A stretch of DNA of 64,000 bases from positions 44,385 to 108,384 of the forward strand of contig CAJYJH010000070.1 of the NCBI GenBank assembly GCA_913775265.1, given 5' to 3'. Made by a program: the position numbers and the translations under genes. The notes under the pieces were generated by a model. The model was not told where the DNA came from and made no database searches. It saw only the letters and a list, made by a program, of their open reading frames with translations. Shown one piece after another: positions 17,181-25,937 of the stretch (positions are counted from its first letter, which is position 1; each line of letters starts with the position of its first letter). The DNA is from an uncultured Mucilaginibacter sp. Lineage in GTDB: Bacteria; Bacteroidota; Bacteroidia; Sphingobacteriales; Sphingobacteriaceae.

Positions 17181-17756
17181 ATGCTGTTTAGTGAAGATGT
17201 TTTTAAAAGGAAAAGTGAGCATGGCGGGAGTATCGAAGTGGTATGCGGATCGATGTTTTCGGGCAAAACCGAAGAACTGATCCGCCGTTTGCGACGCGCC
17301 CAAATAGCCCGTTTACAAGTCGAAATCTTTAAACCTAAAATTGATACAAGGTACGATGAAACGGCTATTGTGTCTCATAATCATAACAGCATTCCCAGTA
17401 CTCCGGTCGATAATTCATCCGCCATTTTACTATTAGGCAGCCATGTGCAGGTAGTAGGTATTGATGAAGCTCAGTTTTTTGACGATGAATTACCCAACGT
17501 ATGCAATATATTGGCAAACAGAGGTGTGAGAGTTATCGTAGCTGGCTTGGATATGGATTATAAGGGTAAACCATTTGGCCCGATGCCTGCCATTATTGCC
17601 ATGGCCGAATCGGTAACCAAGGTGCATGCCGTTTGCGTAAAATGCGGTAATCCTGCCTTGTACTCTTACCGCCTGGTGCCTGATGGAAGCCGCGTGCTGC
17701 TTGGCGAAATGGAAAGCTACGAACCCCGCTGCCGGGTATGCTATTTACAAGGCTGA
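17181..17756 (+). CDS. tdk: Thymidine kinase
   Basis: A 191-residue type II thymidine kinase that phosphorylates thymidine to dTMP in the salvage pathway. Seen are the P-loop [10 protein letters not shown] (near 22-31), the Walker B-like DEAQFFDD (near 97), the lasso region and two zinc Cys pairs, CVKCG (near 153) and CRVC (near 186). Length is normal for the family. It is an isolated cytoplasmic gene, 64 nt upstream of the ABM gene on the same strand. Confidence 0.95.
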   Translation: MLFSEDVFKRKSEHGGSIEVVCGSMFSGKTEELIRRLRRAQIARLQVEIFKPKIDTRYDETAIVSHNHNSIPSTPVDNSSAILLLGSHVQVVGIDEAQFFDDELPNVCNILANRGVRVIVAGLDMDYKGKPFGPMPAIIAMAESVTKVHAVCVKCGNPALYSYRLVPDGSRVLLGEMESYEPRCRVCYLQG

Positions 17757-17820
17757 TATTGTTAACAACCCACTGAACAAATGATTACACGGTTGGTTAT
17801 AACGATATATAACCGACTAA

Positions 17821-18114
17821 GTGATGAGTGTTAAACTAATAGCTGTTTTGCATTGTAATTTAGATGCAGAAGAAACCTTTGAGCAAGAGTTAAAAAAACT
17901 GGTCGAAGCATCTATCCACGATCCGGGATGCTTATCATACGAATTGTACCAGTATAATGGCGAGCGTTGCCGCTACGTTATCATCGAGGAGTGGCAGGAT
18001 GAGCAATCACTCAAGCAACATCAGGAGGCTGTTCATTATAAACACTTTACCCGTGTATCTCCGGTATTACTTGCCAAACCTGCTAAAATTAAATCATTGG
18101 CCCGACTGTTTTAG
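17821..18114 (+). CDS. Antibiotic biosynthesis monooxygenase (ABM) domain protein
   Basis: A 97-residue dimeric ferredoxin-like fold protein. The features LVEASIHDPGCLSYELYQ, RYVIIEEWQDEQSLKQHQ and the His of HYKHFTRV follow the ABM/YgiN pattern. Members oxidise quinols or other small aromatic compounds or act as small-molecule sensors; the substrate is unknown. Two terminator stems follow. Confidence 0.82.
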   Translation: MMSVKLIAVLHCNLDAEETFEQELKKLVEASIHDPGCLSYELYQYNGERCRYVIIEEWQDEQSLKQHQEAVHYKHFTRVSPVLLAKPAKIKSLARLF

Positions 18115-18150
18115 ATGCTCAAACAATGTCCTTTATATGGATGTCCTTCT

Positions 18151-18180
18151 AAAATAAAGCGCTTTTAAACGCTTTATTTT
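18151..18180 (+). terminator. Terminator stem after the ABM gene
   Basis: AAAATAAAGCG-cttttaaa-CGCTTTATTTT is an 11-bp perfect stem, symmetrical enough to work on both strands. Confidence 0.75.
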
Positions 18181-18186
18181 AAAACA

Positions 18187-18206
18187 AAAAACCGTTTCCG
18201 GTTTTT
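18187..18206 (+). terminator. Second terminator stem after the ABM gene
   Basis: AAAAACCG-tttc-CGGTTTTT, an 8-bp stem whose 3' arm is a T-run, lies 7 nt after the first stem. The two form a tandem terminator. Confidence 0.7.
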
Positions 18207-18297
18207 AATAATCAGGTTAAGGTTGCTGTTTTGGTTGTGCTTAATGACATTACAGCAATCGATTTATTTAAACTAAATGTAATATCCCGATCCTGCC

Positions 18298-18666
18298 ATG
18301 GCTAAAAAAGTTCTGCTTATTGAAGATGATAAAGACATCAGAGATACTATAATATATGCATTAAGAGAACATCAGTATGAGGTGATTGACTCAGAAGATG
18401 CTAAAATCTTAAAAAGGCTGAATGAGATTAACCCTGATTTGATTTTACTGGATAACTGGTTGACGGATTGGAAGAGTGATGCTAACGGGCAGCAGTTAAG
18501 TAAAGAGATAAAATCGAACCCTGCGACCAGTCACATCCCAGTGGTTATTGTATCAGCCGTAAGTAACATTAAAGAAGTTACTGAAGCAGCGATGGCAGAT
18601 GGCTTTTTAAAGAAGCCTTTTGAGTTAACGGAACTATTTGATATTGTTCACAAGTTCACAGACTAA
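18298..18666 (+). CDS. Orphan single-domain response regulator
   Basis: A 122-residue receiver domain only. The acidic pair is Asp10-Asp11, the phosphoacceptor Asp52 (LILLDNWL), the switch residue Ser86 (VVIVSAVS) and the conserved Lys106-Pro107 (LKKPFE), so phosphorylation chemistry is intact. There is no output domain and no histidine kinase nearby, which points to a CheY/Spo0F-like phosphorelay role or a protein-protein output. The gene has terminators on both sides and is transcribed alone. Confidence 0.88.
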   Translation: MAKKVLLIEDDKDIRDTIIYALREHQYEVIDSEDAKILKRLNEINPDLILLDNWLTDWKSDANGQQLSKEIKSNPATSHIPVVIVSAVSNIKEVTEAAMADGFLKKPFELTELFDIVHKFTD

Positions 18667-18722
18667 TGCTGAATTTTTAAGTTATCAGTCTGATTAAAAG
18701 AGTTTGACTAAATAACATACAA

Positions 18723-18758
18723 ACAACAAAAGCCGCTTATGTAAGCGGCTTTTGTTGT
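18723..18758. terminator. Strong bidirectional terminator
   Basis: A 17-bp perfect stem (ACAACAAAAGCCGCTTA and its complement) with a 2-nt apex lies between the response regulator (+) and enolase (-). A-rich and T-rich outer arms suit both strands. Confidence 0.92.
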
Positions 18759-18778
18759 AACAGAGAGAATCTTGTCAA

Positions 18779-20131
<1,353 letters not shown>

Positions 20132-20238
20132 CTAAGATAAGTGCAAATTATGATATTCAAAATGTTAAAAGTGAATACTTAGTGTTTTGTTTACAATAAC
20201 TTAATGTTGAGAAGCCTCTGTCTGAAGTCCCTCTTACT

Positions 20239-20934
20239 TTACTGGCGCTGTATATTATAGGTAGCAGTGATAATCAGATAGTTTTTGTCGTCGCTTGTAT
20301 TAGTTTGATAATTGCGCTGATTAATAACACCCGCCTGCAGAGCAAACGGCTTGCTGAATTTATAACCTATAGATGGAGAGAAGCGATTACGTTCGAAATT
20401 TGGTTGCTTGTTGTTAAAAAACACCTCGCCAAAGGCAGCGGCAAATAAGGCGCCCTTTTCTAATTTAGATTTGTTTAATGGCAGTGTGGCCGTTAACCTA
20501 TATCTAAACCTATTACGATAGCCGGTATTAAGCCAGCGTTGCTCAACACGGTAGCGGTGCTCAAGCTTTAATCGACTAATATAGTGGTTAGTGGTTAATT
20601 GTTCCCAAAGTCGTGTTTCAGTAATTTGTGGTCCGTCGTCAACGGCATCAAATCCGTACGTAGTATATCTGCCTGTACCAAGTAAGGCAAAGCTGTTATT
20701 GTCAAAATTATAGCTTACTCCAGTTTTTACCTCGTAATAGTAAAACTTACTGGCTATACCATAATTACGATCTTGCGCTTCAAAGTACCCGCCCCATCTA
20801 TGTGTGGCATTGCCGGGCAAATTGATAGTAATAATATTCCAGCTACCCGTTCCGTAGAACTGTCCTTGTGCTTTGGATTCGTTAAAGGCTAAAGAAAGGA
20901 TAGCAATGAAAAGAAGAAATAATTTAAAGTGCAT
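20239..20934 (-). CDS. DUF2490 family outer-membrane-like protein
   Basis: A 231-residue exported protein with a signal peptide (ending NESKAQ, about 22). The rest alternates short polar and aromatic beta strands typical of a small outer membrane beta-barrel: WNIITINLP, RWGGYFEAQDR, HRYRVEQRW and YRNRFRYRL. The RxRxEQR-like segment and the C-terminal strand ending YNIQRQ match DUF2490 proteins as I know them. Function is unknown. It follows the ABC-2 permease on the same strand by 64 nt, but a shared role is not evident. Confidence 0.75.
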   Translation of the reverse strand: MHFKLFLLFIAILSLAFNESKAQGQFYGTGSWNIITINLPGNATHRWGGYFEAQDRNYGIASKFYYYEVKTGVSYNFDNNSFALLGTGRYTTYGFDAVDDGPQITETRLWEQLTTNHYISRLKLEHRYRVEQRWLNTGYRNRFRYRLTATLPLNKSKLEKGALFAAAFGEVFFNNKQPNFERNRFSPSIGYKFSKPFALQAGVINQRNYQTNTSDDKNYLIITATYNIQRQ

Positions 20935-20998
20935 TGTTAAGTGACTGTTAACAGATGCGCGAAGATAATGCTTATTATGTATGTTAAATTAACATTAA

Positions 20999-22093
20999 CT
21001 ATTCCCATTTAAAAGTTTTTATGGCAATAGCGTAGATAACTACACCCCATGCCAGCAGTATTACCAACTGATGCGTTACATCAAGCAAACCGGCTCCCTC
21101 AAAAGCCACCTTTCGCATGGCATTGTTTAGATGGGTTAGCGGCAAAATATTACTGACAGGCTGTAGCCATTTGGGGAAAGCAGCGGTTGAAAAAAAAGTG
21201 CCCGATAAGAGGAATTGAGGTAAAGTAATAACGTTAGACAGTGGAGGCACACTTGTTTCGTTACGAGCTAGGCCGGATATGATAAAACCAAATCCCATAA
21301 ACACAACCAAGCCTATAAATGCCAGCAAAAGCATATTAAATACAGTAACTACACCGTTTACCAGCGTAAACCCAAAAGCATAATGCCCTATGCCGATAAT
21401 AATGATGGCGCCTAATAACGCAAATACAACTCTGGCCAGCATCTCGCCTAAAATGATACTATATTTTTTTACCGGCGTCGCAAAAAAGCGCTTAATTACC
21501 AGCGTCTGGCGCAAACTCAAAAACACAAAGGCGGTTCCGAATACACCTATGTTTAGTAACGAGAAACCTAATTGTCCCGGTAGTATAAAGTCGATGTATT
21601 TGTACTCGCGGCCTTTCACGGTAGTTTCTGTAAACTCTGCCATTTTGGGTTGCTCGGTCGGATTGGCTTGTGTATTGAACTGATATAGTAAGCTCTTCAA
21701 CATCGACCGCAACATATTTCCTTTTTCTTGTGATGCTGCCGTGAACGTTACATCAATGGTGTAGGCCGGCAATCCATTATTTTTGCGGATGTTAATGATA
21801 GCATCTAAACTGCCTTTACTCAGGTTTTTCTGCATGTCGGTGGCCGACAGATCTTTCTTTAAATTGATGACCTTGTAGTTTTTAAGTATCTGGTAAATGG
21901 GATTGAGCGTATCCGAATTTTTAGCTAAGCCTGCATCAATGCTCACCGCGCCACCGCCAATATTGGCAAATATGACAATAAAGATCAATGGAAACAGCAA
22001 GCTAAACACCACCGCCGATGGGCTACGAAATATAGACATTAAACTGGCTTTAGTAATAGATAAAGTTGCTCTAAGATTATTATATGATTTCAT
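20999..22093 (-). CDS. ABC-2 type transporter permease
   Basis: A 364-residue integral membrane protein with one N-terminal transmembrane helix (near 28-47), a large extracytoplasmic domain (about 50-165) and five more C-terminal helices (from about 170), the YhgE/NatB-like ABC-2 topology. The conserved region LRQTLVIKRFFATPVKKYSIILGE precedes the helix cluster, and LSGTFFSTAAFPKWLQPVSNILPLTH is the typical late loop. It works with the ATPase encoded 80 nt upstream to export an unknown substrate. Confidence 0.88.
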   Translation of the reverse strand: MKSYNNLRATLSITKASLMSIFRSPSAVVFSLLFPLIFIVIFANIGGGAVSIDAGLAKNSDTLNPIYQILKNYKVINLKKDLSATDMQKNLSKGSLDAIINIRKNNGLPAYTIDVTFTAASQEKGNMLRSMLKSLLYQFNTQANPTEQPKMAEFTETTVKGREYKYIDFILPGQLGFSLLNIGVFGTAFVFLSLRQTLVIKRFFATPVKKYSIILGEMLARVVFALLGAIIIIGIGHYAFGFTLVNGVVTVFNMLLLAFIGLVVFMGFGFIISGLARNETSVPPLSNVITLPQFLLSGTFFSTAAFPKWLQPVSNILPLTHLNNAMRKVAFEGAGLLDVTHQLVILLAWGVVIYAIAIKTFKWE

Positions 22094-22173
22094 GAAAGTA
22101 AGGTTGATTTATCTAATGAGCTCAAAAGGAGCAAGTTTTGTGTAATTACTCCTCCTTTAGGTGGTAGGGGGGC

Positions 22174-22935
22174 TTATTGTACAGTAGGACTCCCCGTCAA
22201 GCTAATAAACACATCCTCCAAATTAGCTTGCTTTACCTGTTTAGGTCGTTCAAATCCTTTGGCAACCAACTCATCAATAAAACCGTCAGGCGTGTTGATG
22301 CCGATAACGCGACCGCCATTAACAAAGGCTACGCGATCGCATAATTCCTCTGCCTCATCCATGTAATGAGTAGTTAATACCACGGTAGTGCCCGCGTTGC
22401 GAATGTCGCGAATGAGTTGCCATAAATTGCGGCGGGCTTGTGGATCGAGCCCGGTAGTAGGCTCGTCTAAAAAAATAATTCGCGGGCTGTTAATTAAAGT
22501 TGTAGCGATAGAGAAACGCTGCTTTTGCCCGCCCGAAAGATTTTTGTACTGAGTTTTGGCTTTATCAGTAAGCGCTACCTTTTGCAGCACTTCCATAGGT
22601 TTAATGCGAACTCCATAAAGCCCGGCAAATAAATCAAGCAATTCGATTAGGTTGAGGCCGGGGTAATATCCTGCAGCCTGTAACTGCACACCAATGCGTT
22701 GCTTAATATGGTCAGCCTGGCGTTCTACCGAAAAACCATCCACCATAACCTCGCCCGACGATTTGCTTCGTAGGGTTTCAATGATTTCGAGCGTAGTAGT
22801 TTTACCTGCGCCATTGGGGCCAAGCAGTCCGAAAATCTCGCCTTCGTAAACTTCAAAGCTGATGCCTTGCACGGCAGTAAAACCGGCATATTCTTTTACC
22901 AGGTTTTTTACAGTGATGATAGGTTGTGTTGCCAT
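22174..22935 (-). CDS. ABC transporter ATP-binding protein (ABC-2 export type)
   Basis: A 253-residue ATPase with Walker A GPNGAGKTT (near 37-45), signature LSGGQKQR (near 136), Walker B IIFLDEPTTGLDP (near 156) and switch His in VLTTHYMDEAEEL. The short C-terminal tail and the pairing with an ABC-2 permease are typical of drug, lipid or polysaccharide exporters (DrrA/NatA-like). It is co-transcribed with the permease. Confidence 0.93.
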   Translation of the reverse strand: MATQPIITVKNLVKEYAGFTAVQGISFEVYEGEIFGLLGPNGAGKTTTLEIIETLRSKSSGEVMVDGFSVERQADHIKQRIGVQLQAAGYYPGLNLIELLDLFAGLYGVRIKPMEVLQKVALTDKAKTQYKNLSGGQKQRFSIATTLINSPRIIFLDEPTTGLDPQARRNLWQLIRDIRNAGTTVVLTTHYMDEAEELCDRVAFVNGGRVIGINTPDGFIDELVAKGFERPKQVKQANLEDVFISLTGSPTVQ

Positions 22936-23036
22936 ACTTTAAAAGTACGGCAGATGGGGGCAGTATTAAATTATTTTCGGCCGAATGGTTAGTTTTTAAA
23001 TATGAATGGTAGCTGGAAACGAGTATGCAGAGAATC

Positions 23037-23723
23037 TTAAAAATCCAAAGGACCCAAACGGCGCATATTCATCAAAATTAAATACCGGCGGTGGCGTAAA
23101 AAGCGGGTAGGATTGGTGGCCGACCGTTTTAACGGGCTGGGGAATATCGCCGCAATAGCCGCTGCCTCGCGCTTGGTGAGGTTTGCAGCCGGTTTGTGAA
23201 AGTAACTCTGAGCGGCAGCTTCGGCACCGTAAATACCATCGCCCATTTCAATGACGTTGAGATAAACCTCCATAATGCGTTGCTTGCTCCACAAAACTTC
23301 CATTAGCATAGTAAAATAAGCCTCAAAAGCTTTACGTATGTAAGACCTGCCTTGCCACAAGAAAACGTTTTTGGCTGTTTGCTGCGAAATGGTACTGCCG
23401 CCTATCACCTTTTTACTATTGCGGTTTTTACTGATGGCGTGCTGGATGGCCTTAAAATCAAAACCATTATGTTCTAAAAACGATTGGTCTTCGCCGGCAA
23501 TGGCAGCCTTTTTCATGTTGATGGATATTTCATCAAAATCTTTCCAGTCTTTGTCAATCTTCCAGGTTTTACCGGCAGCTTTACGCTCAAAACCGCGGCT
23601 AATCATTAACCAAGTAATAGGAGGATTTACAAAGCGATAAAACAGTACCCACAAAAAAGTGAAACCAACAAAGGCGATAATAAAGATTTTTACAAAACGC
23701 CAGATGAGCTTACCAATACCCAT
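23037..23723 (-). CDS. mtgA: Monofunctional biosynthetic peptidoglycan transglycosylase
   Basis: A 228-residue GT51 enzyme anchored by one N-terminal transmembrane helix (about 8-30). Catalytic motifs are EDQSFLEHNGFD (catalytic Glu), GGSTISQQTAKN, the KAFEAYFTMLMEVLWSKQRIMEVYLN stretch that covers the second Glu, and AAAIAAIFPSP. It polymerises lipid II into glycan strands in the periplasm and lacks a transpeptidase domain. Length matches MtgA. It is a single gene on the minus strand. Confidence 0.93.
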   Translation of the reverse strand: MGIGKLIWRFVKIFIIAFVGFTFLWVLFYRFVNPPITWLMISRGFERKAAGKTWKIDKDWKDFDEISINMKKAAIAGEDQSFLEHNGFDFKAIQHAISKNRNSKKVIGGSTISQQTAKNVFLWQGRSYIRKAFEAYFTMLMEVLWSKQRIMEVYLNVIEMGDGIYGAEAAAQSYFHKPAANLTKREAAAIAAIFPSPLKRSATNPTRFLRHRRYLILMNMRRLGPLDF

Positions 23724-23780
23724 AAACTGTATACGGATGTTTAAATAAAAGGGAAATTAACAGCGCAATTTACGCACATA

Positions 23781-23814
23781 AAAAAAGTGTTTAGCTCTCA
23801 CTAAACACTTTTTT
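23781..23814 (-). terminator. Terminator of the rpsF-rpsR-rplI operon
   Basis: AAAAAAGTGTTTAG-ctctca-CTAAACACTTTTTT, a 14-bp stem ending in T residues, lies 46 nt past the rplI stop. Confidence 0.9.
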
Positions 23815-23859
23815 ATTATTTAAAGATTCGGCTGATGTCAGCCGGATCCTGAACTGAAA

Positions 23860-24303
23860 TTACTCAGCTACAACTTCAAAAGGAACCTGTACTTTAACTT
23901 CTTTGTGTAAGTTTAAAGTAGCAGTGTATTCGCCTGTAAATTTAGGCTCCTCGTTGAAAGTGATACGACGACGGTCAACTTCAAATCCTTGTTTTTTCAA
24001 AGCATCAGCCACTTGGATAGTGTTGATAGCACCAAAGATTTTACCGCTTTCGCCGGCTTTAGCACCGATAGTTAATTTAACACCTTCTAAACGTGCAGCT
24101 AAATCATCAGCATCCTTACGGATTTTGTCTTGTTTAAACTGAGCTTGTTTAAGGTTTTCGGCTAACACTTTACGTGCAGATTCTGTTGCCAGAATACCAA
24201 AACCTTTAGGAATTAAGAAGTTACGGCCATAACCAGCTTTTACTTTTACTACTTCGTCTTTCTCGCCGAGGTTTTTAACGTCTTGTTTTAATATAATATC
24301 CAT
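23860..24303 (-). CDS. rplI: 50S ribosomal protein L9
   Basis: A 147-residue protein with the canonical N-terminal domain (MDIILKQDVKNLGEKDEVVKV, signature around GYGRNFLIPKG) and a long connecting helix to the C-terminal domain. It binds 23S rRNA domain V near the L1 stalk. It is the last gene of a three-gene operon, 17 nt after rpsR. Confidence 0.97.
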   Translation of the reverse strand: MDIILKQDVKNLGEKDEVVKVKAGYGRNFLIPKGFGILATESARKVLAENLKQAQFKQDKIRKDADDLAARLEGVKLTIGAKAGESGKIFGAINTIQVADALKKQGFEVDRRRITFNEEPKFTGEYTATLNLHKEVKVQVPFEVVAE

Positions 24304-24320
24304 CTTGTTAACCTCCTGTA

Positions 24321-24584
24321 TTATTTTAACGAGTCAGCAACGTAAGGTAATAAACCGATGTGGCGGGCACGTTTAACAGCCTGAGCCACTTTACGCTGAA
24401 ATTTTAATGAAGTACCAGTTAAACGACGTGGTAATACTTTACCCTGATCGTTAACAAACTTTAGTAAAAAGTTAGCGTCTTTATAATCGATATATTTGAT
24501 ACCGTTTTTCTTGAAACGGCAATATTTTTTGCGGTTATCGTCCACTTTAGGGGCGGTAACGTATTGGATTTGATCGTTTGCCAT
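24321..24584 (-). CDS. rpsR: 30S ribosomal protein S18
   Basis: An 87-residue protein with the S18 core (IDYKDANFLLKFVNDQGKVLPRR and the closing KVAQAVKRARHIGLLPY). It pairs with S6 on the small-subunit platform. It starts 2 nt after the rpsF stop, so translation is tightly coupled. The Cys in KYCRFKKNG is a common S18 feature. Confidence 0.97.
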   Translation of the reverse strand: MANDQIQYVTAPKVDDNRKKYCRFKKNGIKYIDYKDANFLLKFVNDQGKVLPRRLTGTSLKFQRKVAQAVKRARHIGLLPYVADSLK

Positions 24585-24586
24585 AA

Positions 24587-24949
24587 TTAAGCTGCTGCCT
24601 CCTCTGTTTTAGGTTTTTTGTTGAAAGCGCCGCTGCGTTTTTTCTCGTTGTAAGCAATGGCATTTTTATCCAAAGCAATAGTCAGGAAACGCATAACACG
24701 CTCATCACGTTTAAATTCGATCTCCAGTTTGCTGATTAGTTCACCCGGAGCGCGGAATTCGGTGAGGTGGTAATACCCGGTCGATTTTTTTTGAATCGGG
24801 TACGCTAATTTTCTCAAACCCCAATTGTCCTCTTGAACAATTTCGGCTCCGTTATCAGTTAAAAGCTTGCTGAATTTGGCAATTGCCTCTTTAGCAACCT
24901 CATCTGATAACAACGGGGTTAGAATGATGACGGTTTCGTACTGTTGCAT
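24587..24949 (-). CDS. rpsF: 30S ribosomal protein S6
   Basis: A 120-residue protein with the S6 core ([51 protein letters not shown]) and an acidic, Ala-rich C-terminal tail (PKTEEAAA). It is the first gene of the S6-S18-L9 operon. A stem-loop in the short 5' leader may be a feedback site. Confidence 0.97.
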   Translation of the reverse strand: MQQYETVIILTPLLSDEVAKEAIAKFSKLLTDNGAEIVQEDNWGLRKLAYPIQKKSTGYYHLTEFRAPGELISKLEIEFKRDERVMRFLTIALDKNAIAYNEKKRSGAFNKKPKTEEAAA

Positions 24950-24970
24950 TTTATACGTTTTGTTAATTTA

Positions 24971-24990
24971 CTACCCGCGTAAAACGGGAG
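24971..24990 (-). promoter_or_regulatory. Stem-loop in the rpsF leader
   Basis: CTCCCG-ttttacg-CGGG(t)AG, a 6-bp stem with one bulged base, lies 22 nt before the rpsF start on the minus strand. Feedback by the S6:S18 complex on such leaders is known in other bacteria; whether this stem carries that motif is inference. Confidence 0.4.
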
Positions 24991-24992
24991 TG

Positions 24993-25000
24993 CAAATGTA
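24993..25000 (-). promoter_or_regulatory. -7 box of the rpsF operon promoter
   Basis: On the minus strand TACATTTG matches TAnnTTTG, with CTTG ending 20 nt upstream as a near -33 element. Confidence 0.6.
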
Positions 25001-25190
25001 GAAATATTTTAATAGATATGCAAGGGTTTTGATGTTAAATTATTGACTGAATGAAGAGTAACCGGAGTAGCTAATACCAATTTTATTCCCGTTATGGCGG
25101 CAACTGGCTGTTTGCCATTCGCATCTTATTTAAAGTATACGACATCACAACGCAAAGAGCGACAATCTATCAGTTTGTTATAGATTAGAT

Positions 25191-25232
25191 ACAACAATGC
25201 CCCCGATTTGAAAAGATCGGGGGCATTGTTGT
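25191..25232. terminator. Strong terminator downstream of a secreted protein gene
   Basis: A 17-bp perfect stem (ACAACAATGCCCCCGAT and its complement) with an 8-nt loop lies 28 nt past the stop of the minus-strand gene at 25261. Confidence 0.85.
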
Positions 25233-25260
25233 ATAATAGCTGTAGCTTTTGTAACGAAGC

Positions 25261-25890
25261 TTATTTGCGACCGCCACTCATGGCGCTCAACTCTGTAAGG
25301 GTAATTTTGTCAAATCCTGCAGGAATACCAAAAGTTCCAACCGGAGGTTTGGCATCCGAAATTGATTTTAAAGTGTTGGTAATGCTACGGCCCATTTGGT
25401 TTACGGTAAACTGCACAGGGAAACCACCAACTTTAGCATAAATGGTGCTGTAAGCACTGGCCGGGGCACTAATGTCAGTAGTTACCCAAGTGTCAAAACT
25501 TGTGTTTCCTTTAGCATCTTTAGCAATTACTTTTTTACAGTTGTAACCGTTAATCTGCTTAGTTTCGGTAGTTGGCGTAAAAGTAAAGCTTGGCAATTTA
25601 GACATTGCTTCTTCTAATTCACCAGGAGTAGCAACACCTGCTTTTTTAATGTTGGCTACGGGTACATCAACCAAAACGGCCAGGTAATCTTCTTTAAAGC
25701 CTAATACTTTAATAGTGGCAGGACCTTGCTGAATCACAGTAGCCGATGAATCGCCTTTAAAATACACTTTAGCCTCGGTGCCTGCTGCTTCGTAAACGGC
25801 AGTACCTTCAGTATAAGATTTTTGTGCGCTTGCACTCAGGGCAGTTGCTGAAAGGGCAATACCCATAGCAGCGGTGAACAATTTATTCAT
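25261..25890 (-). CDS. Secreted protein, DUF4412/GLPGLI-like
   Basis: A 209-residue protein with a clear signal peptide (AATALSASAQ-type cleavage near residue 22). The later part contains the diagnostic-looking block TKQINGYNCKKVIAKD followed by TSFDTWVTTDI, which resembles DUF4412/GLPGLI-type Bacteroidota periplasmic proteins. No catalytic motif is visible and the function is unknown. It is monocistronic. The family label is from pattern memory. Confidence 0.6.
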   Translation of the reverse strand: MNKLFTAAMGIALSATALSASAQKSYTEGTAVYEAAGTEAKVYFKGDSSATVIQQGPATIKVLGFKEDYLAVLVDVPVANIKKAGVATPGELEEAMSKLPSFTFTPTTETKQINGYNCKKVIAKDAKGNTSFDTWVTTDISAPASAYSTIYAKVGGFPVQFTVNQMGRSITNTLKSISDAKPPVGTFGIPAGFDKITLTELSAMSGGRK

Positions 25891-25937
25891 GATGATAATT
25901 AATTGCAGTTAATGATTAATTTAAAGTTATAAACTTT

